Positions 1 through 13,390 of a DNA stretch of 64,000 nucleotides are shown one piece after another. A program made the position numbers and the translations under genes. Under the pieces are notes generated by a model. That model was not told where the DNA came from and did not search any database. It worked only from the letters and a program-made list of their open reading frames with translations. The stretch's first letter is position 1; each line of letters starts with the position of its first letter. The DNA comes from Diprion similis. Taxonomy: Eukaryota; Arthropoda; Insecta; Hymenoptera; Diprionidae. The DNA lies in NCBI RefSeq assembly GCF_021155765.1, contig NC_060106.1, positions 12,488,031-12,552,030 of the forward strand, written 5' to 3'.

Positions 1-52
1 ATACCACAAAGCTCGTATCTATTTATATTATTACTCTTCTCTTTCATTTCAG

Positions 53-3000
53 GACGTAACAGTTACGACCTGGAAATAGAGGATTCGGATAAACCAACTA
101 TATACACGGAGAAAATAGTGGATCATGAATTCAGTCCAGAGAAACCATTTAGTGAAACAGACACAGCGACAGTTATTCGAAGGTCTCATCTTCGAGTGGA
201 CATGCCTGCCGCTGGTTTGGGACCACGCCCACCGTCAGTTGTTAGCTCAGATCAAGAATACCCTCCATTGGAACACAAAGATATTCCAATTCCGTCACCA
301 TATGCAAAAAGATTACAGCATGCACAAATCTCTGAGTCTACGACACAAAGTAAACAAGGTCATCAACCGAAAACTGAAAATGTCGAACAAGGAAAAGGAG
401 GAGCGCCACAACAAGACACGCTTTATAAATTTCAAGAAACAGCAGCTAATCAGAGTTCGTCTTTGCAAACCGCAATGACGAAGTCGCCAAATTTGATCGA
501 CAGCTTTTCTCAAATTCCAAAACCAGAAATACCATTATGTGCTACAAATGATCAATTAAACTCTTCTAAGCAGGAAGCGGTGGCTGACAACAAAGAAATA
601 TCTGAGGCAACTAATAATGTCACAGATCCAAAAACTATGCAACATAAAACGGTTAATTTAGAAAAATCCGTGACAAGTACAAATCAATCTCTGAAGGCTT
701 CTACCAATCAAGATAAGAATTATTCTAACGGCACAAAATCCATGACAGACTTCATTAATTCTGCAACTAAGGATAATTTTAACGAAAATGAAACAATTTC
801 TATTACTACTACAACTAATACTACTGCTACTGCTACTACTACTACTACTACTAATACTTCTAAGATGAGATCCGATATAAATGCTCTGAAAAATTCAAAT
901 TTGGATGGCTCAAATAAGACTAATATGTCAAAAGTCGATGTACTGGGGCAATCACAAACAACATGGGAGCAAGAGAAATTAAAGGCTGATCAAATTGCTG
1001 CTACGAAATTGCAACAAGTTTCAAATAAATTTTTATCGAAAGCCCAAGTTGTTGAATCTACTGACAACTATCAGGAGCAACATGTCTCAAGTTCATTTGA
1101 ACATAAATTAGCCAGTGATGAAAAAGTATTTGAAAGTAGTTTGCAAGAAGACAGCGACTCCAGTGATGCTAAAACTATTACAAATATGGAAAGTCTTTCA
1201 CCCCATGTGAAGCAGAGTATGAACGGCCAAGATGCAACACCAATTAGACCCCGAGCTAGTCAAGCAACTCCAGTAACTCCAGACACAATGACTGCAGACG
1301 AAGCTGAAAATCTTCTGAGCTCTCGGTGAGTTTAAGTTTTGATATTTTGGGTTTTGTTTGGTACTGAGATAATATAGGATCATTGATTTTTTCATATTGA
1401 TCTTGCGCAAGGGGACGAAAATCGTTAAATTTGCAGTTTAGAACACAAGTGTTGTATTCAATACGCTATTTTATAGATTCTGGCCCACAATAAATTAATA
1501 TTTACATACATATATACATAGTTAAGAATATAGTTTTATGTTTATCCATTACGGTTGTGCTCGAATGATACAAGCTCCGAATTCATCAGTTGAAATTGAT
1601 TTGATAAAATATTGTCACAACAGAATTATTTTGATTGTTTAAAAACGAAAAATGAATTTGAGGAAATTGCAGATTGCATGTTAGATGTAGATAGATCGCT
1701 TGAAAATTGGGGATGTCATGTATAAACGGTCTTGTAGTATTGTAAGCAATTCGTTGTTTTACTTGAAACAAAAAATATCTGCATTTTTCTCATGTAGATA
1801 CAGAATGCAGTATGCGCATATTTTGTCTTATGAAATTTACTGATTGGAAAACCTGTATTATCTATGATATACTAATTTTCAATATTCTGTATAAATTACA
1901 ACAATTCTATATTTTCTTTTTCAATATATTCTTCTTATGCGCATTTCTTATTAAGAACTCTCAACATACTTGTGATCACTAACATACTTCGTGAGTAACA
2001 AAAGCATGTTACACTTTCTCAAACTCGGAAAGGTGACAAGCAATTTAAATTCCGTCTTCTTGAGCTGGCTGTACTCACAATGTATTTGAGAAACATATAA
2101 TTGTGCTTTACTTATATGGTTTAAAGCAGTCTAAAGTTGAAGAATATTTCCTCGTTACTCTCCAATTTTTTAGTGAAATGAAAAGACATTACAAAAGGTG
2201 TAAAATTATGCGATTCTCAGATACGCTATTTCATTTTGCGGTATTTTAATATGCTTATGTATTCAATTGGGCTTGTACCTGTCAATACCTGTCGTGGATC
2301 TACAGCATATTGGAAAAGAAAATTAGGTGAGTAAATACTGTAATTGATTCAAGATGGTTTTTATTTGCTACATTTGTTGTTGTGAGCTGAAGAATGAATG
2401 GTAAAAATAATTAATCAGACAAGGATCGGCTTTGCTATCGGACGAGGAAGCTCAAGAAATAGCAAGACTTTTGTCACCTACAACAACTACTGCTACACCT
2501 GGTGATAAAGATAGGGAGCTAGACAGAGACAATGAACGAGATAGAGAGGAACAAGACAACACACCAGACTGGCTATCCGATGTTCTTTCTGCTCCTGATT
2601 CCAGCGTAGTAAACAGCACCACTCACGATTACAGGTAAGTCAGTAGTACTTAATAATTATTTATTATAAAATTAAAACACGAATTTCGTTGTGTAATATT
2701 TTGTATAATTCATATGAGTCCCTAAATTTGTGGAGACTGCAAGGTAACTTGAGATGAATCCTATCTAAAGACTGCTGGATTTGAATGACTATAAATACCT
2801 ACTCTTTGGCTTCACAGTTTCTTGAGAATTTTACATTGGAATAACTTGCAGGTTTCACAGTTGAATATTGTTATTAATATTCATTGGTACTTGAATACGT
2901 TCATATGACTGGCATTATTGTTATTATCATGTACTAAGTATGTGTACATAATTATATTAATTTATCACCTATGAATCGCAACGCTATGACAATTAATCGC

Positions 3001-6000
3001 CCAGGAAGCATCCGAATGTACTTTGTGTTCTTTAAGCATATTAGTTTACATGTCTATCAGTGAGTTAAGAATTGTCTGACTTGTCTGCTTAATCTGCTCT
3101 AAAAGTATAGTAAAAAAAAATAGCTTTTCAAATCTTATTTTGCATGTGCTATAAGGAGACTTTGGATATTTATTATACAGTGCAGTATTCGGGTATTCGT
3201 ATGCAGCTATCTAGAATCTAAACTTCATCATCTATTGATCGGCTATTTCGACATAACACGTACGTGAACCTGAGATACATGATTTAGAAGTTCAAGACTA
3301 ATATTTCTTGTTACAAAACAAACTAGATGCATTAATGCAATGACTCATAGTTTGTCTAACAGGTCGCGAAGTGATCTGACGATAGACTCCTTGACTGAGA
3401 GCCAAATAGGCTCAGTGACAGGAAGTGAGAGCGGATTGTTGGGATCTGTCAGCAGCTTGAATGACACACAAGAAACTAATGATGACACAGAAACTGAACA
3501 CCAAGACGATTATACACCTGTGCCTGGAAAGATTGTAATTATACATTAATATTCAGCCTCAAAACTTACATATTTTACCGGGACGAGTCAAATTAGTTGT
3601 GTAATTTCTTTCTGTTTCTGATTTGTAACAAGATCCTAAAATTTTTAAACTTCTTAAAAAAATTTTTATTCAATCAATATTCTTAATTGCTTTCACTCAT
3701 AGCAGTGTTTGTGTAATAATTGTCTAACTGTATTCGACAATTCTACAATAATGTACAATTTTTTCTAGATTTTAGTCGAAAATGGAGTACATTACTATGA
3801 AGATGGTCACTTTTGGATGGAAGTTGCTGGTCTTCCTGATTCAGATGAAGATGACGAAGATTTACCTCCGACGGTTATACCTGTGAAGAAAACGAATATG
3901 AAAGTTTCATTTGATACAGGACCAATGCGGGTTTACTCGACACACTCGGTCAATGAGTACGATCGACGCAACGAAGATGTTGACCCTGTTGCTGCAAGTG
4001 CAGAGTATGAGCTTGAGAAACGTGTTGAAAAAATGGAGGTAATCCAATTGTCTAATCCCACAAAGCATACAAATGATAATTTAACTATTTCTCGGAGCTA
4101 TTCTGTTTTTAGACTCACTCAAGCATTGAACTAATATAAATTTTAGGTTTTCCCAGTGGAGCTAATGAAAGGGCCAGAAGGACTTGGCTTGAGTATAATT
4201 GGAATGGGTGTTGGTGCCGATGCAGGCCTTGAAAAACTTGGTATTTTTGTTAAGACGATTACCGAAAAGGGTGCTGCTGCTCGAGAAGGTCGTATTCAGG
4301 TTAATGATCAGATTGTTGAGGTGGATGGCAAGTCTCTGATTGGTGTGACCCAAGCTTATGCTGCAAGCGTTCTGCGCAATACCTCAGGTCTAGTACGTTT
4401 TCTAATTGGCAGAGAACGGGACCCTCGTAATTCTGAAGTGGCCATGCTCATTCGGCAGAGCTTACAAGCTGATCGGGAGCGTGAGGAAGCCAATGGATCT
4501 ACAACAAGGTATGTTTTCAATTTCAAATAAGTTGATGGCTTTTTTTGTCAAGTATCTATCGTGTCTTTAAGAAATTAACATTCTAGAACAATATTAAGTG
4601 CTTTTTTTCTCTTTCCTGGGGTAAAAAACCAGAATCGGTATATTTTGTATTTTTGTAGCCATAAAATTTCCTTATGGTGATCTCGAAAACTCGGTTATTC
4701 TGGAAATTTCAAAACTTTTTTGTGGACAAAAAAATTGTTGTGATTCAAACTCTAAAATATCCGAAAGAAAGAAACAGAAATAATAATTTCTTTTCAAGTA
4801 CCTCAATTAACACACCGCTAATGTAAGAAATTCCCAATGATGGTTTATCCTTGCTCGCAAATTTATCATGACGACAAAATACGGCCGCCTCAGTATGTGC
4901 CTGAGGCCTGCTGAGGCACTGAGGGAAATAATAAATATTAGTTATGAAATTCGGTGATTTGAGTGCTGTAAGGACAGCTTGCAATTGATCAATATTTTCT
5001 CATATACCAGAAGACTAAATTTTTCGGACGGAACTTCGCCGGATAGCCAACGAGTTGGAATGGGTGAAGAAAACTCCTCGATGAGTGGTCTGGGTGGAGG
5101 TATACCTGGGTCTCCTACCATGTCATCTTGCTCGGAAGGCGAACCTCCAGCAAGCCCGATTGATGCATATTCGTCACCGGCTAGTCGAAGTCGGTCACCC
5201 ATCATTAGTTCATCCTTACCATTGCCTTCTACTACTCCAACAACGACAACACAGAGTGACGTAGACAGCCTTCGAATTCTCCTACAGGAGGCATGTATCT
5301 CAGTAAAAGCTTATATTTATCAACCTTCATATTAGTCATTTAACTACTTTGATTTTTCTATCACCCTGATATATACTGTATTTTAATGCATAATGTTGAT
5401 TTGTTGGCTCCACTTAGTAATTATTAGAATATAATATGTTTATGTTTATTGTGCTTATGTCTGTCTTGTGTTATATACGTACATACCACTTCACCATAAC
5501 ATACATTATTGGTGTACATATTCCATTACATTGTCGTGTATTTAGAGTTGACTGTAGTAACCAAGTGAATTATTCATTGTATGTTTATCGAGATTTCAAA
5601 TTCCTTCAGCAGTTGCATTCAGCCGGTGTTTTTTTCTTTTAGAATTTAATATTTCTCATCCGTCCACCATTACTACTTGATTGTGAAAGGTCGACCTCTC
5701 ACAGATTATTTCCCTGTAAATATTTTTTCTTCTTCAGAAGTAACTAGGGTAATGTACACGAATTTTTGTTTCGTCAGATACGATCACAATTACATTAGCT
5801 TTAAATCAATGTTTTATCGTTTATCGTCCACCTATTGTACTGTCTTTTATTCTTTAATGATTCGAAATTAAATTTTCTGGTTCGTTTGTACATAATTTTA
5901 GCCAAACGGATTACCCTTAATTTTTTTGTGCAACTGCTCACATATCAAAGAGCTTATATGTTCGCGACATCAATTGGAAGGAATGTGTAATTTCCTTATT

Positions 6001-9000
6001 TTTCTTTATTGTGGATTTATTTGGGGTATTGCTTATGTGTTATGCGTGTCTTTGGATGCTTGCAGAGTCAGTATAAGCTTGCCTTAGCCGACGGAGAGGT
6101 GGAAAACCTCAAAACAAAGGTAATCAGGTTTCATTACATTCTAGAATCATTTATCATCATAGATTGCGTTCAATTTCTTACATTTGCTCAGTATATAATT
6201 CATTTACATCTCTGTACATGAATTAGCTCGAGGTAAACTCTTCATGAATATTCTGCAGATCATTGGAAGTTGTTCATAGATCTACCAGCATCATTGCAAA
6301 TGATAATTCCCACTTGGTGGCTTTTTGTTGCATGATCCGATACTCTGTTGTTGATTTTATCATATCCCCTTGCATTTAAGCCATATTTATCGTGTATGAA
6401 ACTTTACAATATTGTATTAAACAAAACCAGTATGATCATGTATGGTAACACTCGATAGTGCAAAGTATTGACAATTAAAAAATGTTTTAATACACATTTC
6501 AAGTACATCCTAGAATGATTTTTACCTGGTTATAGGGTTGAAAATAATGTATGAAATTTTATTGATAAGAAAGCACAGCCTTGCATAAACATTCTTATTT
6601 CAAACCAATAATTGACATAATCATACGAATTCTTATTTCAGTCATTTTCTCAGTAGTAATGACTTGCATTTCAGTGATGAGCTCTTAGAAAGTATGACAA
6701 AATTATTCACTTTGCAATATTTTATTAGTTGGTAGAGCTGGAGAATACTGGAGCAGGGAGCGAAGAATATGCTGCAAAATTACGGGAATCTGGATTGCGA
6801 TTACACGAATCGGAGCGTGCTCTGAGTATAGCACGTCAAGATTTAGCGTCTGTCCGTGAAATGCTCTCCCAAGCAACAGCTCAAAATTCAGCCATTCAAC
6901 AAAAATATGCACGAGCAAGACGGGCTGCCCGAGAACTCAGAGCTGATATTATTGCACGAGATGAGTTTTATCAACAGCTTTTACATGAGAAAGATGCAGA
7001 GTATAACTCATTAGTGAAATGCCTCAAAGACAGGGTAGGTATAGTTTTATCTTCATAGGTGATAGATCTAACAATTTTCATTTCCGTTAAATTTGCTGTT
7101 TGACTCGTATGTCACTATCATGTATGTATTAACTTTTGTTCACAGGTAATAGCATTAGAAATGGAATTGACCGAAACTCAAAGGAGATTTGGACTTCCAG
7201 TACGATTGCCGTATGATGGTGCAACGACACGCATTGTGACACCCCAGCCAACAAGACGCCAAATGCCACCTCCACCTTCTGCGGCAAGTTGTCAATTATC
7301 AGATACAGAGGTTTCTGATCTTAGCAGTCCTGATGATGGAGACAAAACAGCCACCGTAGAACGCAAACTGCCGTTGCCATTACCAGTCAAAGAAGAACTC
7401 GATCGAGCTGTGCCAGCTCATCGCCTTCTCGATAATTCAGCAGGTAAAAGTAAAGCTGAACTTGCTAGTCGAGGTGGACTTGCAAATCGTCAACTTCCCA
7501 AACGACCTGGTGGTCTCAGCAATAGCAGCTCAGTTAGTACCGTTTCTCCAAAAGTCATTATTTATTATATGTGTAGGTTTTACTTGGAAGTTCATTGAAT
7601 GTTTTCAATGTATCTATATCCACAGGACTATGGGTTAGATGAGTCTGGCGACAATACAGACGAAGATTTATCCTCAAAGAATACTAGTGCTCATGACGGA
7701 ATAACTCGTTCTGCTAATGATTTGTCACGACCTTCAAACTTAAGTTCCTACTCGAGCAGCTCATCAATCAGTTCACAAAAAAGCAAGCAACACTTGGAAT
7801 CGACTACGTCTGTGCGCCAACATAGTACAATTAGCTCGCAAGTGAGAGCTATGACTGAACAAAGCTGGCCCCCTCCACAGAAAGGTATGTAGAATTACAT
7901 TTAACAATGGTTGGTTTTACCGATATAAAATGGTTTGATGCGTTTGTGCTGTTGTGCTGTATTAATAATTAATAAATTTAACAGGTCTGTCAGGCCCTCC
8001 TGCATCACTAGCAGAGCAATTAAAACAAGTCTTAGCTGAAAGAGAGCGCAGGTTAGGTGGAAATGATATGTCATCTTCTAGAGAAAGCTCTGGGGATTTC
8101 ACAGACTTGAATAATCCTCAGTCCAGTGATCCAACTCTTGTGACACATCATTTGGTGGAGGAAATTCGACAGGCTGTCAATGAAGCAAGTCAAAGAGGTA
8201 ATTTAAAGACTGTCAATTAATAAAATATCGGTAATACTAGAAAATTGCGGTAGCGTTAACATAAATTAATCAACTGTTATTCAACTTTTGTCACATTCTG
8301 TTATAGTTAAAAAAGTAGCAGTTCCTCCACAGAACTTGATTGGTAGTGGAACTGCACCGTGGCACCATCCAGGTGGATCTCCATCAAGTCTTTCATCAGG
8401 AGGTTCTATTAGTCCACCTGGAGCTGATCCGAGTCCATCAAAAACTGGTAGCGCAGGTACTGAAAAACGGATAATTTGATTAAAATTTACTAAACAAGTT
8501 GTTCATACTTAAAGAATCCTATTTCAACTTACAATTAGATTCAAGTGAAGTTTGGCTTCCTCCTCATCCCAGTGATTTTGGCTTGGGAGATAAAAAAACA
8601 TCCCACTTTTGGCAGAATGCTCCTATCACTGATTGGTCCAAAGAACAGGTAAGTTATTTTACACATGAATTTTGAAATTTATTTCAACGATTTACATGAG
8701 TTAATTATTCTGATTGGTATTGGTGGGTGATGATATGACTTTCTGTTCATTACTCCTTTGTAGGTGTGCCAATGGTTATCAGCAATGGGTCTTGAACGTT
8801 ATGCTCCACGTTTTCTCGATGCTGGAATAGCAGGAGGGGGTCTCTTAAGACTTGAATCACGCGACTTGAAAGCTCTTGGTGTCGCAGGAGAGGAAAAAGC
8901 ACGACTGAAACGAAAATTGAAAGAATTGCGAGCCCAAGCTGAACGTGAGCGTAAAGAGCGCAAAGAATTAGAGCGGATGCGACGCAAAGCTGAAAAGGCA

Positions 9001-9015
9001 GCTAAAAAGAAGTAA
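53..9015 (+). CDS. Spn: Neurabin/spinophilin, C-terminal part (5' end outside window)
   Basis: Scaffold that targets protein phosphatase 1 to F-actin and synaptic or junctional membranes. Fourteen exons are visible: 53-1325, 2419-2634, 3363-3534, 3769-4038, 4147-4508, 5011-5290, 6066-6119, 6729-7034, 7146-7553, 7626-7884, 7985-8197, 8307-8456, 8539-8648, 8764-9015; together they give 1440 residues plus the stop. The first exon begins at an acceptor, so the actin-binding N-terminus lies to the left. Order of parts: a long polar, Ser/Thr/Asn-rich region; the PP1-docking motif KVSF at 3901-3912; a PDZ domain in exon 4147-4508 ([20 protein letters not shown], almost identical to vertebrate spinophilin); a coiled coil in 6066-7034; a proline/serine-rich linker; and a SAM domain ([18 protein letters not shown]) running into a Lys/Arg/Glu-rich helix that ends in KAAKKK. 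The combination PP1 motif, PDZ, coiled coil, SAM fits neurabin-1-type proteins; vertebrate spinophilin lacks the SAM. The donor of exon 5011-5290 is uncertain (see findings). Confidence 0.95.
809..860 (+). repeat. Imperfect ACT trinucleotide repeat inside neurabin
   Basis: A run of ACT codons, interrupted by AAT and GCT, that codes for a threonine-rich stretch in the disordered N-terminal part of the neurabin exon. It stays in frame, so length changes would only add or remove threonines. Confidence 0.85.
1326..2418 (+). other. Neurabin intron, 1.1 kb
   Basis: Intron between a CG|GTGAGT donor and a TAATCAG acceptor. AT-rich sequence; I see no repeat, RNA gene or second coding sequence in it. 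The introns at 2635-3362, 5291-6065 and 6120-6728 are likewise featureless. Confidence 0.8.
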
Positions 9016-9090
9016 TTGTAGCAGACAGTCCTGATAGAGATTCCTACTTTTATATAACTCAAAAGGCAATAAGAAGTACGAATTTTTTAA

Positions 9091-9107
9091 AATAAATTCT
9101 GAATAAA
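9091..9107 (+). terminator. Neurabin polyadenylation signals
   Basis: Two AATAAA hexamers (9091-9096 and 9102-9107) lie 76-92 bases after the neurabin stop codon. Assigned by position and sequence only. Confidence 0.6.
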
Positions 9108-12100
9108 AACTCAGGCAGTCAAACCGGTAATTTTTTATATAATGATTCAAGATTTATCTTCATTCCATAATGTATAAGTCTCTCTCGCCGTTTGACCATT
9201 GTTTATTTCTTGCAAGGCAATTAAAAAAAAAATGTATGAATCATCTGAGTGCTCCACATACAGTTGGATCATAATAGCTTGAATGAAACGAGATGAATGA
9301 ATGTGTTACTAATAAAAATCTTTGTCTGTATAACTTTCAAAGTGGCATAACTTTTCAACTGATTACCTATTATCTTTTAATCGGTCAGACGTTTAAAATG
9401 GTTCCAGAGAGTATTCAATTTGGTTTATCATTCTACGTATCTCCTGCACTCTTCACATTGCGAAACAGTCTACATTTCATCAACTACTGAAGTATTTTTT
9501 TGTATAGGTTCATCATAATAAGACCTCTGGCTTATCAATATATAGTAATAATCAGTAGCTGTGAAACTAAACGTTGTTGACTTTGAGAGTAATCATTTAG
9601 AAATATTGTTTTAAAATATTAACCTTTCATCAGTTCGCTTGAATTGTTACTCATAATAACATTACAGTCAGTCAAATACGCGAAATACAATAACAAGCAA
9701 TGCATTCTTAAGTTCGCGTATATTTTACTTTCCATCAAATCTCCAATCATTTAGGTGGTAAATAATAAAAAATAGATATTTCGTCTGCAGGCTTATCAAA
9801 GGAAGATTGCTTATGCTGTATAGTATTAAAAGTAATAACATTTGATCGTAACATCATCAGTAACATTGTGATCATGACGCATCGAACTAAGTATTCAAAT
9901 TCTATCAAAAATTGATGACACATAGCACAACAAAGGAAAAGAAAGTGATCATAGAATGTTACTATGTAACTGATATGATTAAAAGGCATAAAAGATCAAA
10001 TAAATTTGAAGCTTGATCGATCAAACGCATATTCAAAAGCCAATGAGTTTCAACCTTCTAGTATGCAACTCAACCATTGGTCAACATTGTTTAGTTGTGA
10101 TTGGATCATTAGTTATATATAGCCTGAGTGTATAGTGCTTGAGATCCAACACCTCATCACTTATTCAATATTTCTGGAAATCGACACTTTGCATTAGTCA
10201 GACATGCTTACTCATTTGTATACTCTTACGTTAAAAAAAAAAGACAAACAAGTTGACCCATCTATCAATTTGAGTCAAGAGTCGTGTGTTTATTTTTAGG
10301 CAGCGGCATATTTTCATTACATTGGATCATACACGGTGCTGGCTGATTCTTCCTTCCAACTAATTTAGGTGGTAGAGTCATAACGCATAAATTCTCATTT
10401 TTATGAGGCACAAAGAATGCTATAGTTGCAAAAATCTGCATGATAAAGGTAGAAAAAGAATAATGGGTACTACAATGGATGAATTCACGAGTAATGAAAA
10501 AAATTGCACCAAAGCAGGCGTACTTTTGTAATTGCTTTCTTGCAAGTAATAAAGTTACATACTTTTCTCAGTTCCGATAAACAGTTTGATATTCAATTTT
10601 TTGGGTAAAACTCTTTTCAATAGTGTAAACTGCAAAATTTTCACAGCTCTTATAGTTACGTTAAATAGTAGCTTTTTATATATAATTCGCATGTTGCACT
10701 ATATGAAAAAATGGTTATTTTCGTATTTTTGTATTAGTTTACTCTTATTATTAGTGGTTATGGTTATTCAATAACCATAATTGAACCTGACTGCGTGAAA
10801 TGTTATCGCGTTGGTATGTATGGTATGTAGGCATGTTTCGTTGTATGTACGTACGTATGGATTGTATGTATGTATTGGTAGTTCAAAGGTGTAATAAAGT
10901 AAATGTTTTTTACATTTTTTCGTGACTGTACTTATGTCTTGGAGTCGAGACAGCAAGTAGCACGTTATCGAGATAAATATTTGTTTTTAAATATTTATTT
11001 TAACATTTTCACGCCTATACCTTATATATCACTATTCTATAACGTATCTACCGTTATAGCTCGATATGTTTGAATTAATAGTTGTCGTTTGGCATCTTGT
11101 ACACTATCAACGAAGTTTTTTAATACCGACACATTTAATCGCATAATTATAGTCTAAAATATGGGCATGACCTATACATTTTTTTCATGGAGTTTTGCTC
11201 AAAATGCATTTCATATCAACGACTGGTCATATTTTCAACAATCCAATTATCAAGCTTATTTAAGAAGCCCTTTTCAATGTGCAGTGTCATATAGTCATAT
11301 ATTTGGAAAAACAATATTTCTTCACTACCTTAGGTAACGGGTTGTACCTGTACCATTTTGTACAGTATTTCGATCAGCAAGACTTGCCAGTTTTAGTAAT
11401 TGTTGAACTCATTCTTTTCTTATGTTGATTATTTCATCAGATTTTTGACACAACATCAAAATTCGTTTGCTTTTGTAATCATAAAGTTATAACTACAGCA
11501 AAATGGATATAGTATGTTTTGTACTTAATTATATGTTGTATAAAAAATTTTCTTGAATGGGTTAACAGATTGTAAATATTTGGTTCTAGGATTAGTTATA
11601 GAATTTCTGATTTTATTGTTTTAAAACATATCAGACATTAGATAGACACATCATGTTCGAAACTTGTTATGTGTCATGAAATTCCTACTATGAAATGAGA
11701 TTACACAATCTGTACAATTTTATCTGTTGTGTCTCTCGTTTTGTTTTATGCAATTTACATACGAAAAAATGTATACGGATGTGCGTGTACTTATTTATAA
11801 TAGTTCTAAGATTTATGTTCAGCATTACAAAGTGTTTTGATTATGAGTTTGATTGTTCGATGATGCGTACCGGAAAACATTTTTAAACTTAAGTGTAAGG
11901 TATTAAGAATAACGCAGATGGAATAAAACGGCATTATATTAATTGGAAAACACTTTGTATATACATTATATATCTATAGTAATAAGTATTGACGTTAATG
12001 ATAAACCTTATCATTTATCGAGTAAAAGTAAAAAACCATAACTGTAGTGTCATAATACTTCATAACATAACATTAGTTAATTAATACAAGTGTTAATTAA

Positions 12101-13390
12101 ACTTACCAATTTCGTATCAATGCGTTTGAAGTTTGAACCAAGATGATCAGAAAGAGATTTGTACTATTGCTTTTATTGAACATTTGTTCAAATTACTGAA
12201 GAGATGAATTAAGTAAGATCAAAAAGTGCCAAAAATTTTGTGCTTTAAGCGTTTCGTTTTTATTCGCTGATAACCATAGGTTTATTTGGAAAACTATCGT
12301 GCTCCACATCTCACTACAAATGAGAGACATTTCTTTACCAATTGGATTCTTGTTAATTCAACTCTTTGGCTGAAGATTCAAGATATCAGTAATCTAATAA
12401 TGACTTCACTACCACCACTTGGCTAAAACTGACTGATTTAAAAATAAGTTTTTATAGCTCACTTTTTAATAAAAATTATGTATGTAACTTTTTAGGTAAT
12501 ATCCAAAATGTCACGTGAAAAATATTAGCAGTAGTATGACAAGCGAAACCATTTATAAAAATTGCATGATTTCTTAATATTTTGGTCAGTTTTATGAGAT
12601 TTAAATTATTGTCAGTAGAATAACAGTAGCAATCTCAGAATTGAAAGGCTGCTTAAAAATGATCGGATAACTGATAATTGCAAGTCTTTTATTATAAAGA
12701 AAGAAAAAAAAAATATTGTCAAATACTCTAGAAGATTTTAAATAAAAACAGACAATTCGTACACTACAATTGGAATAAAAAAATCATTTTATCCTTGGTG
12801 ATTCTAATTTATAATATATTCAAGTATCTATATTATCTTACACAAAACACCAATGACTTCCAGTTATGACTAAGATTTTTTACTCCAAAACAACCAATAG
12901 TGCAGTTCAATATGGTTACTGGAATGTACGTAATAATTGACATGAATTCAATCAAAATTCAATGTCCATGTTTATAGGATATGTATGTATTTTTAATATT
13001 TTAAATATCAAAATCATGTGAAATTAGTCAAGTGTAATACAATGTAACGTAACAAATTTTTGTTATGAAGAAACCTATAAGCTGTAAGTGAAGGTAATCA
13101 GATAATCACATGTTATTGTTGTTATCGTAACCAAGGTATATTTGATTTGTTTGGTCAATAACTTAACATTAGTGGAACTAAAACGATTTCTCTTGCTGTT
13201 TTTATGCATAACTTCTTCTACGCGAAAATTATGGATCCCATGCTCAACAAGGCACATTAATTAACCACATCTGAGTGGCACACTTCAAACTATCAACAAA
13301 GGCGTTGTAAAAATACTTCTGTTCACTAGAGATATCATAGTTCTGTACATAGACACACTTATCGTCTATTGAGTTGAATCAGTATCAAAT
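9108..13390. other. Intergenic DNA, neurabin to DNAAF4
   Basis: About 4.3 kb of AT-rich sequence between two plus-strand genes. Both strands hold only short chance ORFs with no recognisable protein. The one structured element I noted is a GTAT-rich simple repeat near 10812-10880. Part may be neurabin 3' UTR if the early polyadenylation signals are not used. Confidence 0.7.
10812..10880. repeat. GTAT-rich imperfect tetranucleotide repeat
   Basis: Repeated TATG/GTAT units broken by single-base changes, in noncoding DNA. Confidence 0.6.

Noticed and set aside
4745-5205. Minus-strand ORFs antisense to neurabin
   Set aside because: They overlap a well-supported coding exon and its intron on the other strand; shadow frames.
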